Shown: positions 10,362 to 20,728 of the stretch, in pieces
How positions within the stretch are numbered: position 1 is the first letter of the stretch
How the letters are laid out: every line of letters starts with the position of its first letter
Source of the DNA: Begonia masoniana
Taxonomy: Eukaryota; Streptophyta; Magnoliopsida; Cucurbitales; Begoniaceae
Assembly: GCA_022432975.1 (NCBI GenBank)
Contig: CM039510.1
Coordinates: forward strand, 29,578,246-29,642,245
Reading direction: 5' to 3'
Length of the DNA: 64,000 nucleotides
Position numbers and translations under genes: made by a program
Notes under the pieces: generated by a model
Databases searched by the model: none
Told to the model about the DNA's origin: nothing
Seen by the model: the letters and a program-made list of their open reading frames with translations, nothing else

Positions 10362-10772
10362 CCTTTCCAAGAGCCTTCCATTTTTCCCTTGTGGTCCATC
10401 ATGCAGCCACCCTTAATTGAATTGGGACAGCCTCTACTACTTTAGCCTGGCTGCCTCCCTAAGTCTCCTAATCTCTACTGCGGATACTGGTTCAAACCAT
10501 AGCTCTGCTGATATCTCGTTGACCTCTGGAAATCAGGACTGGTCAATTGAAACTGCTGGTAAGACTGACCTTCAGCTACAAGACCTCCACCAGATGTGAC
10601 CCTAGCAACACTACCTTGGGAAGTGGAGAACGATTGACATTGAGGATGTTACTGTTGTCAGTTCTGCGAGCGGTCTCTCTTCTTATGTCCTGGGCAACCA
10701 CAAGAAAAGAAGACATAAGGGCTAAAATAGTCACTCCTAGATGATCCACTTCTAGCTCCAGTAGTCTAACTC
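10362..10772 (-). pseudogene. Gag zinc-knuckle region of old minus gypsy element
   Basis: On the minus strand, FSCGCPGHKKRD (near 10700) is a CCHC zinc-knuckle remnant, followed by a Gln/Ser-rich linker. Across the Cassandra element the frame runs on to the protease fragment, as expected for a gag-PR order. Stops interrupt it. Its upstream gag part should lie to the right but is cut off at 10773 by an LTR beyond which a plus-strand pol begins. Confidence 0.7.
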
Positions 10773-11994
10773 TGTAACACCCGGCTTTACGGGTTCTTGG
10801 ATTGTGCACGCAAGGGCATTTTTGTGAATAATTGAGATGTGCCCGTTTTGCGAATTGAGAGTTTAGTGGAATCCTTATAATTAATATGAATTTTAGAGAA
10901 ATTATGGGGATTTAAGAAATTCAAATCGAAATATAATGCCCTAGTTTTTGGTTTTGACCCTATAGAGATTTAATTCGTAGAAATAGTAAAATAAATCCGT
11001 TTGATGAACGGAAAGTTTTATAAGAGTCCTAATAATAAGTTGGAATTATTGGAGAAATAAGAAAATTTTGGAGAAACCGAACCGATAGTCGAACAATAGG
11101 ATAAACAGAGAGTTAAACCGAATGGCAAACTTGTCATTTGACAAGCCAAATTGATTTTTAAACACAAAAGCCCCTCCCTCCCATGCATTTCATTATGAAA
11201 TTTCTAGAGCTCTCAACCCTTGGCGATTTCCTTCTCCCCTCCACGGCTCTTCACCATTTCTTCAACGATCTCTTCTTCAATCGCTTGGGTTCTTCACGTT
11301 TTCTCTTCTCCTCGCGATTCTAGGTGAGTTTCTATGGTTTTTCGGCTTTAGATCGTGATATCTAGGTTGTTTAACATTTAGGGTTTTGTTAGAAATAATC
11401 GGGTTTTGTTAGGAAACGTTAGAAATTACCTTATTAATGTTTATTGGGTGAAATAATGGAGGTATTTATTGTTTTGTTTGAAAAACCGGAAATGGAACTT
11501 AGGGAAATCTCCATTAATGGAGTTTAGGAATTTGTGAGCGTAAATTGCTCGACGAAATGCCCGAGAGAAGTTTATTAGAGTTTGAGGAAATTTCCTTTAG
11601 TTAGGAGTTTCGTAAATTTCCGAAACTTTACGTTTAAGCTCGGTTTTAACAAAGGACGCTATGGATTGATTTAGGTGACCAAGTTCGAGATGAGGAGCTC
11701 GGTGTGCACGGGACAAGAGGTAAGTTCTCGTGATCTACTGTGGCCGATTGACCTACACCTACTGTTCATGTGAATAGTGCAGAGGAAAAAAATAGAGAAT
11801 GGGTTTTTATTAAATTTTTTTCGCACGTTTTCGACAAAGTTTAAAAAAAGGAAAGTATGTTTTCTTTAACTGATTTTCAAGACAATTTCAATAAATGAGA
11901 TTTCGATTTAAAGCCTTCGAAGTTGAAATTACTTAATATTATAAAATGAAAAATTTATACGGTAAATTAAGGGTATAGAACGAGGGTCGTTACA
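10773..11994 (+). mobile_element. Plus-strand LTR (1222 bp), no visible TSD
   Basis: It starts TGTAACACCCGG and ends GAGGGTCGTTACA. A CT-rich leader (11210-11320) is followed by a donor-like GTAAGT at 11720 and GTGGCCGATTGACCTACACC. It lacks the acceptor box and array seen in longer LTRs. The flanks (AACTC on the left, ACCTT on the right) do not match, and no PBS follows: a protease frame begins at once. It is a solo LTR with altered flanks or a recombination junction. Confidence 0.8.
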
Positions 11995-12312
11995 ACCTTA
12001 TTTTCATTGATAGACACGGGTGCTACACACTCGTTTATTTCTACTGCATGCGTAGCTAGACTGAAGATTGTGCCTGAGTTAGCAGAATACGAGTATCGAG
12101 TAATGTTGCCTTCAGGGGAGTTCATGCAGTCAGATCACATCTATCAGGGCAATGTCGTCTTTGTAGGGAACAACACCCTTTATGCCCGGTTGATAGTTAT
12201 GGGCATAGAACGGTATGATTTTATCTTGGGGATGGATTGGCTATCTCGCCATTTCGCTACCATTGACTACCGATCCGGGTTAGTGACTTTTCGACCCCCA
12301 GGTGAAGAATAG
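11995..12312 (+). pseudogene. Ty3/gypsy aspartic protease domain
   Basis: The frame reads FSLIDTGATHSFIS, with catalytic D-T-G at 12013-12021, and later FILGMDWLSRHFA. This is a typical retropepsin of Tekay-type chromoviruses that would cut the Gag-Pol polyprotein. The N-terminal side joins an LTR directly, so gag and the start of PR are missing. An in-frame TAG at 12310-12312 separates it from the RT frame, which continues in the same phase. Confidence 0.9.
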
Positions 12313-13402
12313 TTTGCTTACCAGGCAATGAATAGATTGAGTGGATTACCAACTTCCTACTCGATGAAAGTCAGAGGGCAGTTTAGAGGTGAATGGTCAG
12401 TTTATATGGTCACTGTGGTTAACACTCAATTGCAGAGTGGGGTAACTCCAGGTGACATCCCGATTGTCAGGGACTTCACTGAGATTTTTTGCGATGATCT
12501 TCCCGGATTGCCACCGGACCGGGAGATAGAGTTCGTAGTTGATGTATATCCAGGTTCAGAACCTGTATCTAAGAATCCGTACAGATTGGCACCTGCAGAA
12601 CTGAAAGAGTTAAAGTCTCAGCTAGAAGAATTGTTGGATAAAGGATTCATCCAACCTAGCTTTTCTCCGTGGGGTGCGCTAGTGTTGTTTGTTAAGAAAA
12701 AGGATGGAACTCTCGGAATGTGCATCGACTATCGAGAGTTGAATAAATTGATAGTGAAGAACAAGTACCCGTTGCCCCGAATAGATGATTTGTTTGACCA
12801 GCTGCAAGGTGCCCGAGTGTTTTCAAAGGTTGACCTACACTCAGGTTATTTTCAGTTGAAGTTCAGGGGGGACGATATTCAAAAGACGGCCTTTCGAACA
12901 AGGTATGGGCACTGCGAGTTCCTTGTTATGTCTTTCGGACTTACGAATGCCCAGGCGGCATTTATGAATTTAATGAATCGTGTCTTTAAGGAGTATTTGG
13001 ACAAGTTTGTTGTTGTTTTTATCGACGACATCTTGGTCTATTCGAAGACAAGAGAGGAGCACGAAGAGCACCTACGGATTGTTTTGGGAGTTTTGAAACA
13101 ACACCAGCTTTATCCAAAATTCTCCAAGTGTGAGTTTTGCCTTGACCGAGTGAATTTTCTCGGCCACATCATATCTCAGGAAGGAGTTTCAGTAGATCCG
13201 GCCAAAATACAAGTTGTTAAAGAGTGGCCACAACCAAAGAATGTGCGTGAGGTACGCGGGTTTCTCGGATTGGCCAGGTATTACAGGAAATTCATTGAAG
13301 GATTTTCGAAGATCGCAGTTCCCCTATCCCGGTTGACAAGAAAGAATGAGAAGTTCGTATGGTCGGCTGCTTGTAACGAGAGTTTTATGGACTTGAAGGA
13401 GA
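12313..13402 (+). pseudogene. Ty3/gypsy reverse transcriptase
   Basis: The frame holds the RT domain in order: [12 protein letters not shown] at the N-terminus, [16 protein letters not shown], the first catalytic Asp in [26 protein letters not shown], the catalytic FIDD box (13018-13029), and the connection region [15 protein letters not shown]. About 360 residues are open. A small deletion near 13400 shifts the frame so that it ends at 13422, while homology moves to another frame and runs into RNase H. Catalytic residues remain, but the polyprotein is broken at both ends. Confidence 0.93.
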
Positions 13403-13808
13403 AACCACAGCTCCAGTTCTAAAGCTGCCTGTTGAAGGTGATAAATTCAGTATTTACTGTGATGCGTCTGGAGTTGGACTTGGTTGTGTATTGATGCAGG
13501 AGGGTAGAGTTATTGCGTATGCTTCTAAAAAATTGAAGCCGAACGAGCAAAATTACCTGACGCATGACTTGGAACTAGCGGCGGTTGTTTTTGCGTTGAA
13601 AATTTGGAGACACTACCTGTATGGGCAGCAGTGTGAGGTGTTTTCCGATCACAGGAGTTTAAAATACCTGTTTACACAGAAAGAACTAAATATGCGGCTA
13701 AGAAGGTGGTTGGAATTCGTTAAGGATTATGACTTTGAAATCAAATACCACCCCAGGAAAGCAAACAAGGTCGCAAATGCCTTCAGTAGAATGTCTTCTA
13801 CGAGTTAG
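13403..13808 (+). pseudogene. Ty3/gypsy RNase H domain
   Basis: After the frameshift the reading continues [13 protein letters not shown] (13445-13483, first catalytic Asp), then [35 protein letters not shown] and [11 protein letters not shown]. This matches the RNase H that removes RNA from RNA/DNA hybrids in Ty3/gypsy reverse transcription. It ends at a stop at 13806-13808, just after the point where NAFSRM replaces the usual ADALSR, and before the integrase. Confidence 0.92.
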
Positions 13809-14956
13809 CCTTCGCTTGCAGCGATGTCGGTGATGTTGAAGTCTGAGATTGAGAGGTTTGATGTGGAGATTGTGGCGGAGTTGTCCACGATGCTTAACAA
13901 TATTTCTCTCAGGCCAACGATACTTGACAGAATACGTGAATCTCAACGGAAAGACTTAGAGTGCGAGAAGCACCGTATGAGTATGACCTCCGAAGACTCG
14001 TCCGATTTCAACTTGTCAGAGGATGGTATATTAAAATTCAGGCACAGGTGGTACGTGCCTAACGATGAGGAGTTGAAGAAGGAAATCTTAGCCGAGGCAC
14101 ACTCTTCGGCTTACTCGATGCATCCAGGAAGCACCAAAATATATCGGGATCTAAAACAGCATTTCTGGTGGCCTAACATGAAGAGAGAGGTTGCCAGGTA
14201 CGTGGAAACCTGTTTGGTTTGTCAGCAGGTCAAGGCAGAACACCAAAGGCCGGCAGGAACTTTGCAACCCCTCCCGATCCCGGAATGGAAATGGGAGTAG
14301 ATTTCTATGGATTTTATTGTTGGACTCCCGATAACGACAAATGGGCATGATAGCATTTGGGTGATTGTGGACCGTTTAACGAAGTCGGCCCACTTTCTTC
14401 CAGTCAAAGCAACGTTCTCCATGGATCAGCTCGCTGAGCTTTACGTGCAAGAGATTGTTGGACTGCATGGGGTGCCTGTTTCGATAGTCTCATACCGAGA
14501 TCCGAGGTTTACTTCGAGATTTTGGAAGAGTTTGCACAAGGCCATGGGAACTCAGTTGAACTTCAGCACGGTATTTCATCCTCAGACCGATGGACAGACT
14601 GAACGAACGAATCAGATTCTTGAGGATATGCTTAGAGCCTGTGTATTGGAGTTTCAAGGATCGTGGAGCAGGTATTTGCCACTGATCGAGTTCTCGTATA
14701 ATAATAGTTTTCAAGCTACAATTAGCATGGTGCCGTATGAAGTGCTGTATGGACGGAAGTGCAGGTCGCCACTGTATTGGGATGAGGTTGGCGAGGCTAG
14801 TATTATTGGCCCCGATATTCTACAGCAAACAGCGGAAAAGATCACAATTATCAGACAGCGCATTGAGGTAGCTCAGAGCCGTCAGAAAAGCTACGCTGAC
14901 AATAGACGAAGGGAGTTAGTTTTTAAAGTTGGTAGCAAAAAAATTACAAGGAATTC
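13809..14956 (+). pseudogene. Ty3/gypsy integrase, inactive and truncated
   Basis: The first part (to a TAG at 14298-14300) carries the H2C2 zinc-binding region with HSSAYSMHPG and CLVCQQVKAEHQRP. In the same phase the core follows with MDFIVGLP (first catalytic Asp) and [12 protein letters not shown]. The second catalytic site reads VSYRDPRF where VSDRDPRF is usual, so the Asp is replaced by Tyr. [14 protein letters not shown] holds the Glu. The GPF-like and chromodomain C-terminus is lost where an LTR begins at 14957. The nonsense codon, catalytic change and truncation make it non-functional. Confidence 0.92.
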
Positions 14957-15566
14957 TGTAACACCCCAGCATTTTTGCCTATGTATTGTCTCCCGAAATC
15001 ATTATGGGATTATTTGCATTAAACAATGAACGTTTTTTTGGAAACCAACATCGATGGAAATATATATAGATACATATTAATATGTAATTGGATAATGGAT
15101 AAAAACCAAACTAATCTAAAGTGAAACAAAAACTATTAGTTAGGAATGCATGGGAGGGGTAAATGGGGAAGAACTAAGGTGGTGGGAGGGAGGCCACTGG
15201 ATGGGTGCCAAAGTGTCCATAACTTGCTGAGGGAAAACCTCTATTTTTCTCTTCTACGTGAACATCCACCACTCATCCCTTCCTCTTGTTTCCTCTCTTA
15301 CAGACGAAAATCATACATCGAAGGCAACTTCATTTCTTGATTTGTCTTCTGTTTCTTACCTAGGTAAGCATCGCTATGTTAACCGATTGGAATAAGTTAA
15401 AATGTGAGTTGTGGAAGTTTAAGTTTACAGATATTTTGAGAAAAACGCACTGTTTTGGATGAAAAACACATTAGTCTGTTTTCTAAGTGTGTTTGAAAGG
15501 AGTTTTGCTGCATATGATACTAAGTTATTAGTGTGCAATTGCAGCTTTGCTCATATTCTCTACGGC
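14957..15566 (+). mobile_element. 5' part of a plus-strand LTR, ends in assembly gap
   Basis: It starts TGTAACACCCC inside the integrase frame and has a TATA-like ATATATATAGATA near 15058. A short leader is followed by CTAGGTAAGCATCG (15360), a donor-like site. Its 3' end is lost in the N run, so the TSD (left candidate AATTC) cannot be tested. Confidence 0.7.
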
Positions 15567-15666
15567 NNNNNNNNNNNNNNNNNNNNNNNNNNNNNNNNNN
15601 NNNNNNNNNNNNNNNNNNNNNNNNNNNNNNNNNNNNNNNNNNNNNNNNNNNNNNNNNNNNNNNNNN
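15567..15666. other. Assembly gap (100 N)
   Basis: Exactly 100 N, the usual placeholder for a gap of unknown size. Joins across it should not be trusted. Confidence 0.98.
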
Positions 15667-15855
15667 CTTTGTTTTTTTGTAATCTTCTTCCACTTGAGCT
15701 TGTTTAATGCTTTATATTCAACCACCCTCGTATTTTATGTAAATTTTCTGCACACTTAAACCAAACTCATCAAATACTTTCACACAATTAAGAATAAACT
15801 TATCAAATCAAGTGTAAAAAGTATAAATAAGTGTATAAAATATACACTTATCAAG
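15667..15855. other. AT-rich stretch after the gap
   Basis: No coding signal. It includes a short palindrome, AAGTGTATAAAATATACACTT less its last base, and repeated CTTATCAAGTGTA words just before the next LTR. Confidence 0.5.
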
Positions 15856-17740
15856 TGTAATATCCCAAATTTTCACGAGAGCTTTACTTTGTGCACAAAA
15901 CTACTAGATATTTTAGATGAATTACCCATTAGAAGGGAGAGGAAGAGAATTAATGGAATGAGAAATTTAAAGAAAAAATGGAATTTTGATTTAAAATTTG
16001 GATGGGTTCTTGAAGAAGCCACCCTTATCCCCACATCCAAACACTCCACTGCCCCTTTCTTCTTCCTCCTTCCCCATCGTGGTCTTCCCTCTCCAGCAAC
16101 CATTCCCCTCTCATTTCTCCCCCCATCTTTTCTCTCTTCTCTCCCTACGAAGAACGGCACCAGAAAATCACTCCCTCCCTTGGACGATTTTGAAGCTTAA
16201 AGGTAAGAGTTGGTTTCTCTTAGATAGGATTTTAGTTTATGGCATTAAAGGGTAGTTTGATGGATTATTTTGAGGGTTTGATAAACCCTATATGGTTGTC
16301 CAAAATTGTTAAGTTTTCTTCCTCCTTTTATAGCTAAATGGGATGTTTAATGGAATGGAAACGTTTGATTGATGATTATGCGGAAAGCAGCGATTTCCCT
16401 CTCCAATTTGCCGGTTTTAGAGTTTTACTGTATGGGTTTTTGTGTTCCTTGGATGAATGTTAGGTTTACTGTATTTAGAACATTATTTCAATAATGTTTG
16501 TGATATTGTTGGATGAATAGATTGAAAATTTTGGATGGATCGAACGTGTTGAGGTTTTGGATTAAGTTTTTGAACGGAAACCCTTCTAGTATGTTAAAAT
16601 AGGCTTTCTAAGGAGCGATTTTCCTTTGAAATCAAGTCGTTCCAATAACCGTGGAGAGATTTATGAATTTTCAAAGTTTAGGTGACGTATAAGTTTAATT
16701 GAGTTTGGTGAATGGTTCGTGTTTGTTTTCGATAATTTGTGTCAATAATCGTAGCCTTAGTACGTAGAATGAACTGTGAAATGGGTGTTGATATGGAATT
16801 GTTGTGTGATAGGTTAAGCCCAATAGCTGAATGGAATCCGAACACCTTCAAAAGTCAAGGACGCCAGGTAAATAGTGCATGCATGTGTATGTTGTCCTTA
16901 TGGGCTTACGCTACAGAACATTAGGGACAATTTGTATGTTTTATGTGTATTTTTGATTTGTCATACATCATGTTTTGAAAATAACATGAAAATGAATTTG
17001 AGCCTGTTTTAAGTATGAGTGAGCAGTGTGATATGGGAACGGTGAGTTCAACAATTACGCGGCCTCGAAGGAAGTGATTCGCCCTTCGACGTAGACAGAG
17101 AATCGACTTGGGAGAATTGATCCACCTCCCAACTCTGATGCAAGATCCTTATGTAGCCTTATGACTTGGGAGAATTGATCTGCCTCTCAACTCTGATGTA
17201 GGATCCATACGTAGCCTCGAAGGAAGTGACTCCCTTCGACGCAGAAGGAGAATCGATTTGGGAAACCTAATCTACTTCCCAACTTAGTATGAGGATCGTA
17301 CAATACGATGTCATGAAAACAGAAACAAATAGAGATTGCATATGATAGGATGACATGTACACTTTTCATTTTCAATATATACTACTTACTGAGCATTAGA
17401 CTTACGTTTTGTGTTATGTGGTGTAGGTGTCGAGGAGACGATAGGTGAGCTTCGAGAGCCTAGTCAGGATGAGTAGAGTAGTTGGCGGCGTATGACCACA
17501 ACACTGGCCCGGCGACTTGTGTTAGGACGACCCGACCCGTTGAACGTTGGTTGATGGTATGGTGGGGTTTTCTCTTGGCAATTTTATTTTGGATTTAGTT
17601 TTGTTGGAGAATGGATAGATTGTGTTTGGACTGTTTGGTGGTTGATTAGTTTTTTGGGAACCTATATTTTAAGGAGATATATTGCCGAATTTTCAGGTGA
17701 GGTTTGAGAATTGGATAATGGATTTTATTGTTGATAGTTT
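15856..17740 (+). mobile_element. Plus-strand LTR, continued after 20232
   Basis: It starts TGTAATATCCC after a possible target copy TCAAG (15851-15855). A CT-rich leader (16020-16150), a weak donor GTAAAT (16868), a repeat block (17040-17290), an ACTTACTGAGCATTAGACTTA box (17386) and GTGTAG|GTGTC (17421) follow the shared order. The solo LTR at 17741-20227 interrupts it, and the text resumes at 20233 with ACGTTTTCCACTGCAAATT, the box found near the 3' part of other LTRs. I could not locate its 3' end. Confidence 0.75.
17040..17290 (+). repeat. Hairpin-forming repeats in LTR intron-like part
   Basis: CCTCGAAGGAAGTGA and CTTGGGAGAATTGATC blocks recur two to three times. Each contains short self-complementary arms such as TTGGGAG...CTCCCAA. 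Confidence 0.75.
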
Positions 17741-17903
17741 TGTAACACCCGACATTTCGGCCAGGTGATTTTCTGACCATTTTCATTGTCACCCCCTCTT
17801 ATTTAACCTTTATGATTTAAATTTAATGTTAAGACAAAATTTATTACAAGTTGAGTAAAACTAGGTTGGGTGGCAGATTTGTAATTAAAATTGATGGATT
17901 GAG

Positions 17904-17910
17904 TATAAAT
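17904..17910 (+). promoter_or_regulatory. TATA box of solo LTR
   Basis: GAGTATAAATAGG lies about 160 bp from the LTR start and precedes a C/T-rich leader. Most of the LTR is therefore transcribed (R/U5) rather than U3. Confidence 0.7.
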
Positions 17911-18724
17911 AGGAAATGGAAACCTTAAACCTCATTTATTACCACTGTAGCCGACATTCCCTCTCGGCGATTTCTTCTCTCCCAAGTTCTTGCTCTCGGC
18001 TACCAGAACTTTCCTTTACCGACGGCTGGTTTCAGCTTGCCTTTCCTCTACGAATCCGTATCCGAGGTATACATTGACATTGTGGCTATCTATTAGTTTG
18101 TTACCCTGTTCTCAGCTCGGCGTTTGAGTTTCGGTCTTTATCAATGGTCGTGTGATATTAGAACATTGTGTAAACTGAGTGTGGTAACGTCCTTCCCGAA
18201 TCGATTCTGATCATTTAGAGTAATCAACTCAGTTTCAATCGATGGTAGAACCTGCCTGCCTATTTTTGGATTTCTGGCAACACGGTGTATCAAACAGAGT
18301 ATTTAGGAATGACTTTAGCTATTAGAGTCCTAGGACGATTTATGATTAGAACTATTAGGACCTTTGTTTTAACTACTGTGATGTACATGTTTTAGGTGAA
18401 GAAGTTTAAAGGGAAGGAGCTCGGATTGCTAAGGAATCCAGGTAAGTGAATGTATTAAGGTTTCCGGCCACTAGGGCCCTACACCGCAAGGGTATTAGGA
18501 AATCATTGAGATGTTAGTCTGTTGATTATGATTAGTTATTACTACGATATGAAGAATTGGTGTAAGAAGATGTTAAGTTACGGGATGTTTTTGCTTGTCC
18601 TTATGATATGACTTCTCTCTATGAACTTTATGTCTATGCACTGTGTCCACGTTATGACTAAGTTGAGAACATAAAAAGCAAATGTAACCATGATTAAGTG
18701 CAGAACGGGGGAAAAGACTATGAC

Positions 18725-18860
18725 ATGTATGACTCGCGAAATCTCCCACTGGGGGAGGCCGAGTTAATGGTATGTATGGCTCGCGGATTCTCCCACTGGC
18801 GGAGGCCGAGTTGATGATATGTACGGCTCGCGAATTCTCCCACTGGGGGAGGCCGAGTGA
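18725..18860 (+). repeat. Three 47-bp hairpin repeats
   Basis: CTCGCG followed by TCTCCCACTGGGGGAGGCCG occurs at 18733, 18780 and 18827, 47 bp apart. Each can pair CTCCC with GGGAG and CTCG with CGAG, and the middle copy has GGCGGAG. The sister LTR has the same set at 41975-42110. Confidence 0.9.
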
Positions 18861-19429
18861 TGTATTTTGATTGCCGCGATAGGCAAATGACTATGTACCC
18901 CTGCCTTCCTCCCTCGTTTCCTGCCTTAATACATGCCATGTAAATAATGAAAATGGACATGCATGAAGAAAGGTTTATGAACTTGTGTTCTTTAATTTGT
19001 GCACTCATGTATATCTGTCAGCATGCATTCCTTACTAAGCATTAGGCTTATAGTTGAACCTTATGGTGTAGGTGAAGAAGGTTCAGGTGAGGATACTATG
19101 TTCAAAGAGGATGCTTAAGGCTGGTTGCTGGGGGATGCTCAAAATGACAGTGCAGGGCCGGAAAGGCGATTTATGACCCCTGGTTAATGCTCTTTTGTTT
19201 CAGTATAATAAAGGATATGGTAGTTTAAGTAGGATGAGATTATTTTATAATGTTGAGCCTTGAGACTGTCTAGTTGATCACTGAGTCAGGGAATGATTAT
19301 ATAGATTTATAAATGATCTGTAGCTTAAGTCTTCCGCTATATGCATTCTGAATGAGTTGTGGTTTCTTTCTGTTGGAAGGAGTCATTTGACGATTTAGTG
19401 TTTTCTACCATAAGATGGAAGCTGGATGA

Positions 19430-19765
19430 GGCAATCGTCCGGCTGACGTCATCGGAAGATGCCGAATGATAGTAGTTTGATGGTTTAGTCTTCCGGCTGA
19501 CGTCATCGGCAGATGCCGAATGATAGTAGTTCGATGGTTTAGTCTTCCGGATGACGTCATCGGCAGATGCCGAATGATAGTAGTTTGATGGTTTAGTCTT
19601 CCGGCTGACGTCATCGGCAGATGCCGAATGATAGTAGTTTGATGGTTTAGTCTTCCGGCTGACGTCATCGGCAGATGCCGAATGATAGTAGTTCGATGGT
19701 TTAGTCTTCCGGATGACGTCACCGGTAGATGTAGAATGTGTTTTGTCGTTTAGCGATCGGTGGAT
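19430..19765 (+). repeat. 54-bp array carrying TGACGTCA sites
   Basis: Six units start their TGACGTCA at 19444, 19498, 19552, 19606, 19660 and 19714. Each unit also holds CTTCCGG and GGCAGATGCCG. TGACGTCA is the palindromic core bound by plant bZIP/TGA factors (established knowledge). Use as an enhancer here is inference. Confidence 0.95.
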
Positions 19766-20307
19766 GTCATCGGATGATGTTTTAATTGAGCACGCGAGGC
19801 CCACGTGCCCACCGGAAGATGTCTCCTTTTAGACGGTGTTAAGCGAGTCACGCGCAATGCACGTGATGACCGGACGATGAAATTTCTGTGGATTGTCAAC
19901 ACATGCAACCCATGCAAACCCGAGTAGAATCATGTTAAGAGAGTTGAGGGCATTCCTTCCTTGCCCGAATTTGTCAAGAAACCGATGACCGAGCCTAGTC
20001 GCTCGACTCTGTGAGAGTTTGAGCCGACGAGGTGTAGGAAATCGAGCACGAGAGGATTCGTCTTCCTTGATGGTTCTACGTCTCTGTTTCAAGTTTAAAT
20101 AAAAATATATATTATGCAAATGTGAATGTCTGTCGAGAAATAGAAAAGATGTAATAATAGTAAAAGTCAAGCGAACGATTAATGAAAGATTATGAACACG
20201 TGACGCCTCCTGGCCGGGGTCGTTACAAGTTTAACCCGCCTATTATCACTTCGGTTTTAATTGATTAATGAAAGAAAACGTTTTCCACTGCAAATTTTCA
20301 AAACATT

Positions 20308-20310
<3 letters not shown>

Positions 20311-20351
<41 letters not shown>
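20311..20351. repeat. Poly(A) run
   Basis: About 40 consecutive A. It may mark an inserted retroposed end, but no target duplication or gene body is evident. Confidence 0.9.
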
Positions 20352-20352
<1 letters not shown>

Positions 20353-20728
20353 GCTATTAAATGTAACGGAAAAAGGGTTAAGAACAGTTCTTGTCAGTGA
20401 CCTGGGAACTTGCGTGGTGGCTCTCGGGGTCATGACAAAGAGAACTCCTTGAAGTAGGTCATTCGAGTCATGCCAGGATTCTCAGGCATGCTCCCACTAG
20501 ACAAGTTTCATAGCGCTTCCATCATGGCTGCAATAACCTCGATCGTGCTATCTTGGTTAAGGTTAACATGATTTCTTCTCAAAGGTATGTTTATTTAAAA
20601 AGGCTAACAACACCCACACTTGGAATTTTTCCATACACGTTATACTTGTCAAAAATATTATGCTATCATGTTTTAAGGAAAATCAAATTTCAAAATTTTG
20701 TAAATCTGACTCTGATATCAACAATTTT
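20352..20728 (-). other. Old minus-strand element: 5' interior and PBS
   Basis: CTCTGATATCAA (20710-20721) next to the TGTCACAACCC LTR start is a worn reverse-complement initiator-Met PBS, so this should be the start of an old minus-strand interior. No clear gag frame survives. Confidence 0.5.

Larger units (their letters stand above)
17741..20227 (+). mobile_element. Solo LTR with TSD AGTTT (2487 bp)
   Basis: It begins TGTAACACCCGAC and ends GGCCGGGGTCGTTACA. Identical AGTTT copies stand at 17736-17740 and 20228-20232, so this is a genuine insertion reduced to one LTR by LTR-LTR recombination. A TATA box lies at 17904. A 630-nt intron-like interval runs from GTAAGT (18442) to TGTAG (19071). 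A 54-bp array lies at 19430-19765. It is the same family as 40571-43085, which is inverted. The open frames at 18718-19008 and 19337-19804 are repeat artefacts. Confidence 0.95.

Noticed and set aside
9466..10416. Several plus-strand frames of 60-176 residues
   Set aside because: They read the antisense strand of the Cassandra TRIM and repeat in both LTRs.
19337..19804. 155-residue minus-strand frame with repeated blocks
   Set aside because: It is an open reading of the 54-bp array: a period divisible by three keeps frames open by arithmetic.
20261..20452. Frame with a poly-Lys run, or a processed gene 3' end
   Set aside because: It is a poly(A) run with no gene body, polyadenylation context or target duplication that I can see.
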